This document shows positions 23,016 to 37,700 of a DNA stretch of 64,000 nucleotides, piece by piece (positions within the stretch are counted from its first letter, which is position 1; each line of letters starts with the position of its first letter). The stretch comes from Lepisosteus oculatus (taxonomy: Eukaryota > Chordata > Actinopteri > Semionotiformes > Lepisosteidae): the NCBI RefSeq assembly GCF_040954835.1, contig NC_090706.1, forward strand, positions 21,957,148 through 22,021,147, written 5' to 3'. The position numbers and the translations under genes were made by a program. The notes under the pieces were generated by a model that was given only the letters and a program-made list of their open reading frames with translations, made no database searches and had not been told where the DNA came from.

Positions 23016-25099
23016 ATTTACATCACCTATAGCTGGAAATGATGTACATAAGAATCATCATCAGATACGTCATACCCATCAATGGCACTTATGGACAAAA
23101 CAGCATAATTATTTGGATTAAGTTGCAACAGCCAACCTTGATTAGGTATGGGCACCTCTTTGAAAATTACCTTCAAATACCTTGATGCAAGAGGGGCCTC
23201 CCCTAGAATAGTGTTGGCAAAACTGTGCAGCACCAGGTGCCGCTATAACTCATCTTTCACTCTCTTTGTAAAATGTATTCTTTGTAAATCTCCAGTGTAA
23301 AAATGTTGTAAAGAAGCAAGGGTGACCAAATCCCTTAGAGAAAGATATATTAGCATGCCCTGACCATAACTATAATCTGGTGACAGCTTTCAGACCAAGA
23401 ACCAGTAGGTGACCTCGAAGGGTGAACCAGATTAGAAGTAACACTTTTAAAGCTTCACTTTATTCTCTCAATCCCAACACACTTGATCATAGTTCTCAGG
23501 GCAGATTTATTAGTTTTGCATTATTTACAGTACATCATTCTAAACTGAAACCAGAGCAAAAATTCAAAAGTGACACAGGACAAAAAATGTGGAGATGCAC
23601 AAATATTAATCTGTTCCATAGAAAAGGTTGACTCTACATCCTACCAGGATCCATGATCATATATAAAACACCATTTTCAAATTTCAACTTGATACTGCAC
23701 ATCCAATATGAGTGCTCTTTTAGAAACGTTCTTCAGTTTAAATTAAATAAACACGTATGGCTAAAATAATCTGTCAGTTTTTAACTTCCTTTTACCATTG
23801 AAAAGCAGAATAGAAAGAACGTAACAGTTCAGCTTGCCTTGACATGTAGATTTCCTGCACAGTATAAAGCAAGTGTTTCTACTTCCAGAAGCCAGCAGAC
23901 CAGACAGATAAAATGGACAGAAAAACATCCTCTCATAGTGGACACTTCATGTGCTCTCTTAAGAATTTATCACATCACTGGACAATATTTTTATTGAATC
24001 CTTAAATAATAAATTAAAAAAAGCATTTTCAAAGCATATTGATCTGAAGAATTTGTAACCATCTTGTTTCAAAGCTATATACTGTTACAACTAACTGTTC
24101 TTTCATCCTTTTCCTTGGTATTACATTTTCCAGATTTTCAGTGGTTTGGTTTGTTCAAAATTACTTAAACCTCATTCATTGCTTCTCATTATAATGCGCC
24201 TATGTACTTTCAATATATACCCTCAATATAAACTCAATTATAAAGAACCCCCCACCAAGGTAACAGGGCTGCTGATATGGAAAATATGGGCCACTAAAAC
24301 ATCAGGTGTAACAATTTAACAACATATGAACCTCAAACCTCTCAGGTGACAGGAACACTAATTCCAAACCTGTGAACATGGCTAAGATGGCTAGTTCGTA
24401 AGACCCTGTATCTTTTTTTATTGGAGGTGGTGAGGGATTTGAATCTAACCTTTTGCAGCTTCAGTACAACAAAATTAGCTATCGGGAATAAGAAAAACTG
24501 GAACAGAAAATGGTTAGCAGTGTTGTTAAAACATTTTCTGCAAGCATCTTTTCCACATTTAGATCCAGCCACAATGAAAGATCTACTATTTACTACAGTC
24601 AGCATCGATGACACTGCTTAAGTAATACATCACTTGGCACTTATTGTAAACCTTAGTGTTGTTCTGCACTATGTTAGTACAAAACATGAGATCACCAATG
24701 TCTTGTCAGAAGCTAAGATTCCCTTTCTCCCTAATTTGTTTTAATATTCCAAATGTAAAGTTGTTACCTATGGTAAGAAATATTCAGACCTTCACCATAT
24801 TGTTGTAAAGGAACATAATTCCACTGCAAGAGATTCTGTTCAGGGTACATGGAAGAGTTGCCAAGCCACAGTGTGGAGAAATAATTACATACCCATCACA
24901 AGCACAGATGTCTGTATACACCGGTCACACAAAAAAAAGACTTTACCGCTTTCTCATCTGTGAGCTTTCATGAACTTGTACTCCTTTACCAAGATACCCA
25001 CATGCCCACCAGAGTGTATCACTATATTTAAGAATTAAAAAACTTTTAATAGTACCATTTATAAAGCTTTGTGTAGAATACAACAAAATACAAAAAAGG
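23016..25099. other. Intergenic downstream of ASF1B, no recognised feature
   Basis: No gene or classifiable repeat. It may contain part of a longer ASF1B 3' UTR if the distal poly(A) signal candidate near 24417-24422 is used. Confidence 0.45.
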
Positions 25100-25563
25100 A
25101 ACAGGTGAGAATTTATTTGGAATACATGAAAAAAAGAAAAACATATATACAGATGTTTACAACACCTATCTCAATGCCTGTCCCCCTTAAATCTCCTATT
25201 TTCCTGGTACAGACGAAGATTAAACAGTGTATACTGTGATTTGCTGATGTCCTTTGTGAATCAGCAGTTTGGCATTACTTCTCACAGAGAGCAGTTTCTT
25301 ACGAAAAGGTGTCCCATTTATGAGAAGTGAAAGATGAAACATCCCAACTCCCAAAGCCCAGAGAGACTTGTGAGATTTGCCCCCATGGAGGAAAGACGAT
25401 CTTCCAGGTGGGAGTGGGCACACTGTTGACCTGCTTGAAAGGATTCATTTCGGAGGGAGATCAAGCAATCTCTTGGGGCCCGTTGTCAGGAAGTGCTTTA
25501 AGGCTTTGCTGGCAGTGAAGGTGTGTGTGGGGAGAGTTAGGGGGTGGCTAAGTAAACACACGT
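25100..25563 (-). other. asf1b: Probable ASF1B 3' UTR
   Basis: Follows the ASF1B stop codon. On the minus strand an AATAAA hexamer (TTTATT on plus, 25112-25117) lies about 450 bases after the stop and is the nearest good poly(A) signal. The true 3' end could be further left. Confidence 0.5.
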
Positions 25564-25755
25564 CTACAAGCAGTCCATGGAGTTATCAGGTACCAGGCTG
25601 AGCCCAGGGCTCTTACTGGGGGTGCAGCTTGGGGGCAGCATGGTGTTGGGCGCTGGGTCGACATTCTCCAAGTCCTCCATCTTGTCTGGAGTGCCCTCCC
25701 AGTTGATGTGAAAGCGTGTGACACGTGGATTAGAGGCCAAGATATTTCTCTGGAG
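25564..25755 (-). CDS. asf1b: ASF1B exon 4 (coding part)
   Basis: Encodes residues 135-197 ([20 protein letters not shown] to NSMDCL) and a TAG stop. The acceptor is CTTGTTTCAG. It holds the H4-tail-binding strand and the divergent acidic/proline-rich tail that separates ASF1B from ASF1A. Confidence 0.97.
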   Translation of the reverse strand, partial: LQRNILASNPRVTRFHINWEGTPDKMEDLENVDPAPNTMLPPSCTPSKSPGLSLVPDNSMDCL

Positions 25756-28700
25756 CTGAAACAAGACAGGGTGATAAAATATTAGGTGCATTTAAACTAG
25801 ACTTCATTCTGCCAGGGGTTTGGCATACGCGACTACAAAATGTTGAATTTACACTTGTATGGAACAGCAGGGCTGTTTTTCCCAGTAAGAAAGGTAATTA
25901 CATTAATGATATGCTAACCATGTGTTATGACAAAGTGGACAAGTCAGAAATAATCTTGCAGTGGTTTAACACCAAAAAAATGAACTTATTTCAGTGGTAC
26001 AACTTAGAAATTAAGCAGTTTCTCCCACAGTATATGTTCCAATTGATAGACTAGAAGGTAAGACTGCAATATATAGTTTTTTGTGCAGACTCTGTTACAA
26101 ATTCTCGCGGGCGGGCGATTACGCAGTCTACCGCGAGTTACCGTAAATTCTCCTATTATACCACAAGTAAAATAATAGTATCTGGAATTTTCGCAAGGTG
26201 GAGCTAATAAAGCTCAACCTCTCATGGTTGAGCTGTCGCCATCAAAGTCTTTAACGAAGATATTACTAATAGTATTAATAATGAATGACCTTGGACAAGC
26301 TGTAAACTCAAAGTATTGCCCTGGTCCACATTCTTTTTTTCATTGACTGTCTTTGTAAAAGTAACACCACAGCATTTCACAATCACGCATTTGTTTCCAA
26401 TCATGCAAAGTACAGTAATTTATGAGAATCTCAGATTCACCATGCCTTTCACATGCTCATAAAAGAGATTGATTTAGGAACATAAACATATTACTGTATG
26501 CAAACTGTACTGTATACACTATGTATATGTATATTTAATGTCTTTACTGTGCCCATTTAAGTACTGAATGTTTATATGGAATTTTACCACTGAAGGGAAA
26601 TATTAGTAACTGAGCATAAAAAGAATAGGAGCATACTGTAACGCGTGTGAAAGCCATAAACAATATTAATTTTGGAACATAAACATACAGCATATGGCTG
26701 GTCTTGGTACTTTAAAGAAAACATACACACCAGTATGCCATTTCTCCCTAAACATTTTAAGCATCGAGGTCTTTAACTAACGTGATACCAGAGTCAACAA
26801 GCATACTTTAAGAATTTGATTAAAAGGGAATATAATATGGAATCGCGTATCTAAAGAAATTAATAACGATATAATTATATTCACGTACCGCAACACAAGA
26901 ATTGTACACGCTGTACGATAAAACGTTTCCCTGACTCAGAGATTAAATAAAACTTCACTTGCACCAAACAAATTTATATTTCTAAATATCACAACATGAT
27001 CGAATTTAAGTCATTTTAATAACAATGAATAGTCACCTATGCGTTACAATATAAACATTTATATTGATTTAAATCGCCTTTATTTAAAACCCATAAATAA
27101 AGCTGATACTGTTTAGACTTTTATTTATTTAAAACTGTATTACAGCAGCACAATAAAAAGTAAATCGCTATCTTTGTCTTCTGCGTAATAATGTTCACCT
27201 CTCTGTCCAGCAAATTAACAACAGTAATAATAAAGAACTTTATTGTATATGTTGCCTTTAAAGGTGGCTCCTCAAAGCACTTTACAGGATAAAAACAATA
27301 ACAACAATACTGTTAGGCTGGGCAAACTATTTTTTTTTAAAAGAAATACAAAATTAGATATAATGTGTTCCGGCTTAGACATTAGTGAAGAGCATAACAC
27401 GTGGGCGGTGTAGCGGTCGGCTCTGGCTTCCCCATCTACTGTATACACTGCAAGTACAACGCCCCTCTCTGCGGGAGTGCTGGCTGTGATGAATTAAACT
27501 GGTTTCACAGGTATTTTCAAAGTAGAAGGGGGCGAGATTTCCAGCGAAAGACACCTCCCCCCATCCAAAACCATGGAAGTACAGTACTTACTAGTCAATG
27601 AATCGCTTTAACATACTAATGCGTTGGTGTAACAGTCCGGGCGTGGCAAGCTTCTAATGTCAACCCAACCACGGCGAAAGGAACCCTTCTTTCATTGGAA
27701 GACAATGAACATATTCTAGCCCTAAATGAATTAATAGCAAACATGGTTTACATAAAAGACATTTTTCCAAGAAAGTTTAGCCTTTGTCACTAATGAAACC
27801 ACTAAATAAAGACATAAATATAGAAATCTTAAGATTTTTAAAATACATGACTTTGCTAAAATTGATTTAAAAATAAAAACGATTACAAACGCCAGCAGAG
27901 AGAGAGAACAGGGGAGGGGTGTTGGTTTTGCATAAGGGCTATTGAAAATGGTCTAGTTGGGAATGTGGAGTTACATGTTCTGGCTGTTTGTGAATTATCG
28001 TTGTTGAGTATGGAGTGTTGAGGTATTGATTTTGTGTAATGCTTATGTTGAAAACTGAGGTGGATTTTGTTTATGATAAAGAGGATAAACTGGGATGGGA
28101 GGAGGGTTTGGTTTTGCATAAGGGGCAGGATTATGATAATTAGAAGAATTTGAGAGAGTTTAATGGTTTGATATATTTGATTTTGTATTTTGTGGTTGTT
28201 ATCTATGTTTTTGGTTGGTATTATGTTTACATGGTTGTTTTTGTTGGTTGGTCGTTATTGTGGTTATTATGTTTGTGTCATTTCTGATTATTGGATGTAA
28301 TTATCAAGAGAGAGAGATAGCGAGCGCCTTCTTTTTACTTTTGTAGCCAAAGGGCCTTGCAGATCAGATTCCCTTCCCCCTACGGAAAGACAGACATGTT
28401 TTCACAGTTTAGAAGCCGCTCTTCAGACGCAGGCGAGCGAGCAGCCCCTAGATAAAACATGAACTTTATTTAAACTACAACTTTTAAAATACACGTTTCG
28501 AATAGAAAGAAATCATCTTCCTGGTACAATATGTATAGCAGACCAGCACGTCTTTTTTCTCCAATCAGAGGGGTGTCAGATGGTGTCAGCCAATCACTAT
28601 TATGAAGCCCTACCATAATCTCTGGTATAGGGAGACCCCAGAATTCTGTCCCATAGTTTAGATAGATGATAGATACTTTTATTGATCCCGTGAGGGAAAT

Positions 28701-31700
28701 AAAGTAAATCATTTTCATTTTAGGAAATTATTAAACGCTCGGTTAAAAGCAAAGGAGATCGTCTGTTATAGTGGACATAAAAACAAGTTTGCTGCGGCGT
28801 TATTGGAAACCCAAATTTAACAAAAAATCGCTGACATTATATCCTAGAAGACACAGACTTCGGCGCCAGACCGGGAGAATGCCTGCAGCGTAAAAGAAAA
28901 TGCCTGATGAACTAGGGATTGGACAGTTTCCAAGTGCTTGTACAATCGATGGAAATGTTCAAATAAATGTGCAAAAGAAATAAACAAAATAATCATTTAT
29001 TTCTTTATCATATTGGCTAGCTAATGTCCTCTCTTTGCTAGTTAGTGGCTGTGTTTCTGCGTTGGGTAGCAACGGGTGACTGTTCTCAGGCAGAAGATGT
29101 AAACAGCTTAATTTTCATGTTAAATAATTTTTTTAAATTACAATTCATTCTATACAGCATTCGCATATTTGGGTACAGTTTCATAAAACTTTCATGCTTA
29201 AAATGTTTAGGGAGAAATGGAAGACTGGTGTGTATTTTTTCTTTAAACTACCAAGACCAGCCATACACAGTACAGTTTACATACAGTAATGTTTATGTTC
29301 CTAAATTAATATCGTTTATTACCTTCAGATGCGTTATGCCCCTCTTCTTTTTATGCTCAGCTACTAAAATTTCCCCTTAGTGGTAATATTCCATATACAT
29401 ATTCAATACTAAGCAGATTAATATGTGCACAGTAAAGAGATTAAATAATTAAATCTTTTCACTATCAACCAATGCACCACGAGTGCCCCTGTCGGTCATT
29501 TTGGCCAGCCAATCACTTGCCGCGGTGCCCTGCGGTGGCTTGTGGGTAGTTTACCGTACCGCGCATTTTGAATGGCTGTATCTGTATGCAGCTGCCACAT
29601 GCAAATATTCTTGCTGTGCAGGTCCACTCACCAGGAAGAGAGGATGCATTCCTGAATCAACTCTATGGAAATACACCTGAATAAAGCATCTTTATTGGCT
29701 TTAGAGTGAAAGCTACTGACATTGTTTACCGACTCCTTTCAAGATATTCAGTGATCAATGAGAGATACTGGCAGGCACAAATATTGATCTTCCAGTAAAT
29801 TTTAAATCTGCAAATCCATAGTTTCATATCTGTTGGTCATTCTTCTGGTTTTGTTGCCTCTTTTTAAGAAGAGTTTTCAGGCAGCTAAACACCCATTTTT
29901 GTATTAACGTACTTTTTGCTGATCTTAAGGGAATATTTACATTTCCACCTCTAATAAAGTAGTTCTCAAGATCTCTGCTAGACTGCTGCTTATCACATAC
30001 ATAGTCTGTCCCTATATTTCTTTTGGATAGCCCTTTTCCCCCTCAAACATATGTACTGTGAACAGTACCTTGTTTCACAAACTGTAGCCAGCTTTCAAGT
30101 GGCATTGATAGGGTGTGTGCTCTTTTCCCCATTGATAAATTCCAGACTTTTTCCAGACTGTCTCCAGGCAGTTTTTTTAATATTTCAAGACCCATCTATA
30201 ACTTTCGTGTTTTAAACACATGCATGCTTTGTTGACATTTTTCATGTGACTAATGACCACCTTAACAAATAGAACCTCAAATTAATATATATCCATATTG
30301 CAGTTTTTCCATTTTTACCATATTGCAGTTTTTCCATTTTTTCTGCTACTTTGACCCCTTTTGGGAAATATAAAAATATCAATGCAAACACAAATGGATG
30401 AGTCAGAAAACACATTTTGTGCAGACAAATCTTAATTTGTATTGCTGAACATTTCTATGTGCAAATTTGCAACATTAATAATGGCCCAAGCAGAGTGATG
30501 ATGTTTTGGTAAATTAAGTCAGAATTCTTTACCAAAGTTCTAGAATTTGCTCCGCTACAGCATGAAGACTACTTAAGCAATAAGGCACGAGAGGCCGTGT
30601 TATATTGTGGATAGTTAAAAGTTAAAAGGTGTTGTTAGACCCGATGCGAAGTTTTTATAAAACAGTCCCCAAATATGTGATTGTCGTATGCAATGGATTT
30701 TAATTAAGAAATGATTTAACACGAAAATTAATGTGTTTACGTTCCTCTCCGAGAATATAGTCCCGTGTTGCTACGCAACGCAGAAACACAGCCATAAGTA
30801 ACTTACTAGCAAAGAGAGGACATTAGCTAGCCAATATGATAAAGGAATAAATTACTTGTTTTTTGTTTATTTCTTTAGCACATTTATTTGAACATTTCCA
30901 TTGATCACACAAGCATTGAAAAACTGTACAATCCCTAGTTTGTCAGGCATTTTCTTTTTCGCTGCAGGAGTACTCCCACTGGTGCTGGTCTCAGTGTCTG
31001 CCAGGATATCACTCCAGCGCTTTACAATTAAAATTGGGTTTCCAATAACACCGTAGCGAGCTCTCATTTTTATGTCCACTATAACAGACAACCTCCCTTG
31101 CTTTTAACTGAGTGTTTGATAATTTCTAAGAATGAAAATGATTTAAACTATGCGACACTATAATTCAACAAGAGCACAAAAAATCACAAGGATCCTCAAG
31201 AGTGCAACAAAGACAGCAGAAGATGCATGTATCAAATACCTGAGAATCCAAACTTTTTTATCTACACTATACGATTGATTTTTCTTTATTACAAAGTAAA
31301 AAGTCAAAATTCCTTTCGGGGTGTGCGTATATCAGAGAATACAGCACGGCTTCGAAAGCATGTCAGCCAATCAAATTTCAGGACCGGAACTATCCGTTTT
31401 ATAAAACGTCTTATATCACAATCCAATATTTTCTGAAGACTACAGCTTGACTACATTTCACATTGAGAAAATTATCTAGCTTTGATGAATTTATTTCTAT
31501 TACAATCTTTTGATATTCATTCATGTTTTTAGTTAAGACTAAATATATTTTCCCAGATATTTATAATCAACATTTCTATTGGACAAAATTATCTGGCTAA
31601 TTCTGACATTCTTCCCTGTGAGGTAGTATTACTTTTTCAGCATTTTTACGAAAGTCATCTGGCTAATTTGAGTTTAATTTAACGAACTATCTGATCAGTT

Positions 31701-34700
31701 AGCACAGCAGGACTGGAGTTTGACTGTAACTGTAATTATCATTTGCGGCCCCATTTGTGTCACAAATCAGTCACTCAAAACGTAAACATTACTGTTAGCT
31801 AGATGTCTTACACACTGATTACATGTTCAGTTTACAATAGCAAACTCTTAGCATGATTCACACCCAAAGAAAGCTCCACAGCCAAAACATTGCGTTTTCT
31901 TTTTTCCTCTTTTCAGCAATGAATAAACGTATTACTTCGCGTGATTGACTCTCCGAGTACAGTCGAGTTTGGTTCTGCATAGGCTCTTGAATTCTGTATT
32001 TATGCTCCTGAATATCAATATTGATACTCTGCAATGAGCTTTCGAATTTAAGAGAAGGCAGTTGAGAAGACTAACGGTTTGTAAGTCCATATTAGCTAGC
32101 TAAACAGAAAACATTGAAAACCATATGGGATTGTTGCACCATCATGAGAATATTGTGTTGCTTAATTCTAATCACATAATCACACTGTATTTGTGATGTT
32201 CGCTGCAGGGACCACATGAGCAATCGTGCATGTATGTCAAAGGTTTAAATTAAATATTAAATATACAAGATCCCAATCTAACTGAAATCACAAATCAACT
32301 CTGCCTCCTTACTTAATTTTAACATGGGGAGATTTCAGTTTCATTGGCTTAGCAACTTTCAGGTACCCAGCCAACTGCAGTCTCAGATGAACACTAATAA
32401 CAGCTCTAAGATTTTGATTTCAGAAATACGGAGAAGGTTAGGTATGTTTAACACCAATACACCTGTGTGTAGTGAACGTCATTAGGTAAGCATTATTTTG
32501 ATACTAAAATTTCCACACTTTTTTCCTAGCTTATTTCTCATTTTTTAAACTTTTCCAGGTTCAGCACTCCATCAGGAAAGTCATTTGGTAAAGCAAAGTG
32601 ATATTGTGATTTGATATGCTTTTTGCATTATCAATGTTCCTTCCAAAATATAAACTTTTAGATGACTACAAAAAGTACATTTATGGGAATCAAAACTCCC
32701 CAAGAACTCTGCACCACCCACCTGTGAATAGTCTGGTTTGAGAGGGGGGTTTTCCCGGAGCTCTGGGTCAGTGTACTCGTTGTTGACATAGTAGCCAACC
32801 CGAATGAACTCCTGGCCTCTGTAGGTGCAGGTGATCAAGACCACCGTCACACCCACCGCGTCACTCTCCGGAATGAGGCTGGTGTTCGGGGCATCCGCCT
32901 GTCCGAAAGGAGGACTTCGGTTAGGGAGCAAAAACCTTGCACAGAAAAAAAAAGCTGTCCAACAGGGATGGCCAGCAACACACACGCCAGTGGAGACCGC
33001 ATTGAAAAGTTAACTTATTAATATGACAGTAAGTTTAGCACTGGGTCCTGAGATATAGTGGTGCCGTATGTATGGATTTTGCATGGTTCTCCACAGGAGC
33101 AGAGGAGGGACACAAATTTCATTTGTCGTAGAGTTTTCTGTAGTTCTTTCGTCATACGTCTTTGGCTCTCGAGTTAATCAGGTTAAAATGGCTCTTAACT
33201 TCATCACATGGTTTTCCAATACACCATTTAACTGCCCTAGGATCTCATCAACTGGTCTTTTGAAGCCTTGTTGCTAGACCGAATGACATATGGGACCAGT
33301 GGCTATTGGTCTCAACTGCACTCCTGCAACCTGAAAACAATTATATGATTTTGTGTGGGTAGTGGACCTTTTGAAACCATATTGCGATACTAGGATGTAC
33401 AAACACCTGCATTACATTACAGAGCTAATTCGCATTCTTCTTATGTGTGTGAGCTTAAAAACAGACTTCAGGAGCAAAGAAAACAGGGGACACAGTCTAG
33501 CGCTTTGCAGAAAACACACTTCCAGTATTGACAGCAGATTTGACTTCAATAGCCACTTAGCAGAAGCAGCATAGGATAGGCAGTTTGTACTGTGCTAAGA
33601 TTCCCCCTCTATACTGTAACAGGGCCTCTACTGCTTCAGGTAACCCATTAAAATTGATTATTAGTCCCATTCATTACAAGTTATCTGCACATAAAGAAAA
33701 GCACACAGCATGAACATGTTTCCTATTCCTCAGAACTGATGTATACTCTGCTGCCAAGTTTTTAAAATAAATCCACAATTGACACTAAAAAGTGCAACTG
33801 AATAACTGCAGTTCTTGGTCCAGTAACCAAAAACAAAATGATTTAAACTTACTTGTTTCATTATGCAAGAATTTTGCAATAACTATGAGACTGAATGTTT
33901 ACCAATGTCAAAATAATATTTTATAATAGTCATATTAGCTAGCCACAGAATAAATCCAAGTCAAAAATTAAATTGTAGCATTACGTTTCAATCAACCAAG
34001 AATCTGTTGATCAAATAAATATAATGAAACACTAGTCTTCAAAGCAGGCATAATGAGAGTAATTTTCAATAGCACAAAAATGCATACAGTTACAGAGTGT
34101 CAAGGATATTTGCCATTATTAAACCAATTAATTTGTAAAAATGAGATTAATATGAATAAGTGCATTTCGCTTCTGAGTAATTTAACACAGTACATTTGAT
34201 CTTATTTGAACAAAAACAAATTGTTCAACCCAGTAATTTCAAGGAATTACAGAATTGGGACGTTCATTTAAGAATGCAAAGGTCAATACGTGGTTGCATA
34301 CAAATCCATGACACTCACAACTCACCGAACTTACCAAATGTTAACCATTCAAGAGGTAAAGAGGTTATGCTGTTATGATTTTACCTATTCTAAGGATGCT
34401 CAAACTTCAATCCTCTCTCAATTGGATTTAAATCCAGAGAAACTTGGACAGTCAAATATTTTCTAGTATTTTCCTGATAACTATTTGGATGGCGTTGGTC
34501 ATATTTTAGGTCACTGTTATGCTGCATGATAAAGCATTGAAAAAGCTGTATATCAATTTGTTCTAAGCAGGAATTGTGATGTAACAATAACAGTCTGCCT
34601 TCTACTGCATCCATTGTCTGTTACAAGACCAGGTCCACAGTTTGCCATTTGTGCCCTCACCACGATATTATCTCCATCATTTTTCAAAAAGGAGGTGGTT

Positions 34701-37700
34701 TTCTTTAAAACACATGCACTTTTTTCTCCAGTTACTTTGGTAAAGAATTTTCTTGATCATGCCCGTAAGATTTTAACCTCAAACTCCTCTGTGTCCGTTT
34801 TCAGTGACATGGATTTTGACAACTTCAGTCCTGCACTGGAAGTTGGCACTTTCTCTGATAGGACTGTTTCAGAATTTTTGATCATTTTTCTGTCATCACC
34901 TGTAAATTTTCTTCTTGGTGAAAATGGTTTTAGTTCTTCAGAGTTTTGTTTTAAAATTCAAATAAAAAATTAAACTACACTTTTTAGTTTTCATTTTGAC
35001 TTTTGACAAGGGGCTCCAAACAAACTCAAAGCAAAGCAGACAGACAGAACACCCACAGCTCTTTTATGAGCTTAATTACACAACACCTGACGAACATGTT
35101 ACCACTAGTCATCCACTTGTCCCAGTAATTTTCTTCCCTCAAGTTAAAAAGGCTCAACACTAACAAATTGTTGAATAGACCGAGAAGGAGAGAACTGAAC
35201 TGACCAATAAAAAAATTGCTTAACTAGTTAGGAGTTTTACTCAGTCACGTTTTTACATGAGAAATTAGTTCTTACACTGGCACTTTTTGTAGACTTCACT
35301 GTCCCAATTAACTCTGGGAAGGCACTGTATATTTTGCAAGGAGGGAGGAAGCAGCACTTTATTTCAAATGCATGGTGCCACTGATAGATATAATTTGTCA
35401 CAGATAAAAATTCCAGGAATTAATTAATTGCAAAACACTGTCGGTGTCGGTGAAACACTGCACTTTTGTCCAGAGTCGCTAATTAGACAATAGTCCATTG
35501 CATTGAACTTTACTTGTTTTCAGTGGTTCACAACAATCAATCAGTTGTACCAAAGTTGCCTCACTTTTTACAGTTACATAACAGTAACCAAAAAGGTCTT
35601 AATATAGAAAATGGTGTATATTTTGTAACGTGGTGTCCAAAATAATATAACTACTCTGGAATCAGTCCTAGGCTGGCAGTCTAGAATGAAATGAAGCTAT
35701 TTAGTCATGAACCGAGAAGATTATGAGGGGAAATTGACAGAAGCATTCTAAATCTGCAGAGGCACCAAGTCAACCCAGTGGCCTTTTCAGATTGAACAAT
35801 GAAACAAACCTGTGGGCACACGTGGAAACTACACAGAAATGCATTCAAAAGCAAGAACAGAAGGAAGTTCATTACCCAAAGGGTCGTGGGGTTGAAATAG
35901 GCTAGCAAGTTATGTGGTCAAACCCAATACTTCATACAAGAAATGGGTGGATGAGTACTAAAAGATCTAGCTAGGCCAGATATAGCCTCCTCTCATTTGT
36001 AACCTCATGTTCTAATTCAGCATGCAGAATACACATAACTTTACTGTGCAAAACTGTGACACATACTCTCACACACAATTACTGCAAAAAGGGTAATACG
36101 CAGTTTCTCCAATTAGGTGGTGATAAAACGCAACAGTCTACCCATTTCTGTACCATCAAATGGCAGTGCCATTTGTTAAGAACATTTACAAATGTCCAAC
36201 ACTGAATCCATAGGCAAAAAACCTCTACAGTCCTGCCTTCCCAGATTGGTATATGTTTACCTAATCCAATTAATCTCTACACCCACCTGGAACACAAACA
36301 TGTGTCTTCCTGCTGGAACTGGACCAACGAGAACAGAATCAAGAGTTTGGTCATATTCCTCACTCTCGGCAGAACCCACATAAATGATCTTCCACTCCAA
36401 ATCTGAAAGATATACAAACAGAGGAAAATAAAGCTATTTCTAACAGTCTCATGAGAACCATACACGATTGTAAATAGCTTTTATTCTGTTACCTTTAACA
36501 TCCTTGAACAAGGAACAGCAGTAATGAGGACAAAGAAATATGAAATGGCAGGCCTATATCTAAATTTTCGATGGTCTTTTGATTAAAGTCCTAACAGTAA
36601 TTGTCAAATTCCTTGCTGCTGACAGTCAGGGAAATGCTTCTGGATGCAACACTACTTAATGGTTGGATAACGGTAAAGAGGTGAATGTTGAAATATGGTA
36701 ATATGGCATTAATTAGTGGAGTACCACAGCGACCTGTATTAGAACAACTGTTGCTCTAATGTCAATCTAAGATTCCGGTATAATAAACTCACAGATGATA
36801 CCCAAGTAGGAGGATTAACCATCATTGTAGATGAAATTCAGAAACACTTAAGGATGGGGTAAAGACGTGACAGATTACATTTAAATGTAGATAAGTACAG
36901 AATGTCACTTATGAAGCACCTATGAAATCACCATCTTCTTGGTGGTGGTGGAGGGGAGTCCCCATTACCTGTAAAGCACTTTGAGTGGAGTGTCCAGAAA
37001 AGCGCTATATAAGTGTAAGCAATTATTATTATTATCTTTTAGATAACAAAGCAAAAAAATAGAACACAGATTGAGATTTTACTATTGAACATTTATACTA
37101 TTAAAACTATTTAAAATAATACACAATTGTATTCAACTGCTGAATAAAAAATGACTGCTCTCTCAAATCAATCCATAAGTTACCAGACATATTCCTGGGC
37201 TTAATGCCCTACAGTGACAAGCTAAAAGAAAATAATATTCTGAGACCTGAATACAGAATAGCAGAGGACACCAACACAAATTAATGGGGAGTGCTTTGAA
37301 AAATCAATTTTATCAGTTCCTTAACACTACGCAAGACACGAGGCTGAAGTATGCTCCTTATTTGCGTTTTTCGTTCCAAGTTAAATGCTGCTGCTGCTGT
37401 GTTATGTTGCCTTTCACCTGTAGATAGCTCTCTACGGTCATTTTTAAATGTACTAATCCAGATGGATTACTCTACATATCTGCAGTAAAGGGGAATATGT
37501 AAGTAAATAGTAACTGTCGAACTTGCATTTTTGTATGAAACATTTAAGAAAATCAAAAACCAATTTTCAAAACACACAATAACACAAACTCGCATGTTAG
37601 ACAACGAGTAAATAAGACAAAGACAAAACATGAATTCACTGGCACTTTCTGCATATTTACCACAACCTTGCCTCCTGATCATTAAAAGTCTAAAATTATT

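Larger units (their letters stand above)
25756..32721 (-). other. ASF1B intron 3
   Basis: About 7 kb. It holds family X copies c, d and e, a strand-asymmetric stretch (27905-28300) and a short LINE tail (28655-28700). Segments 25756-26219, 27061-27900, 29570-30589 and 31141-32721 are AT-rich with nothing recognised. Confidence 0.8.
32899..36286 (-). other. ASF1B intron 2
   Basis: About 3.4 kb. It holds a degraded Tc1-like element (34390-35330) and a CR1-like 3' fragment (35640-36012). Bases 32899-34389 show no recognised feature. Confidence 0.8.

Noticed and set aside
22714-23121. 135-codon frame at 22714-23121
   Set aside because: It reads through a SINE B copy and has no protein homology by eye.
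30867-31091. 74-codon ORF in family X copy e as a possible transposase fragment
   Set aside because: No recognised DNA-binding or catalytic motif, and the frame is not conserved in copy d.
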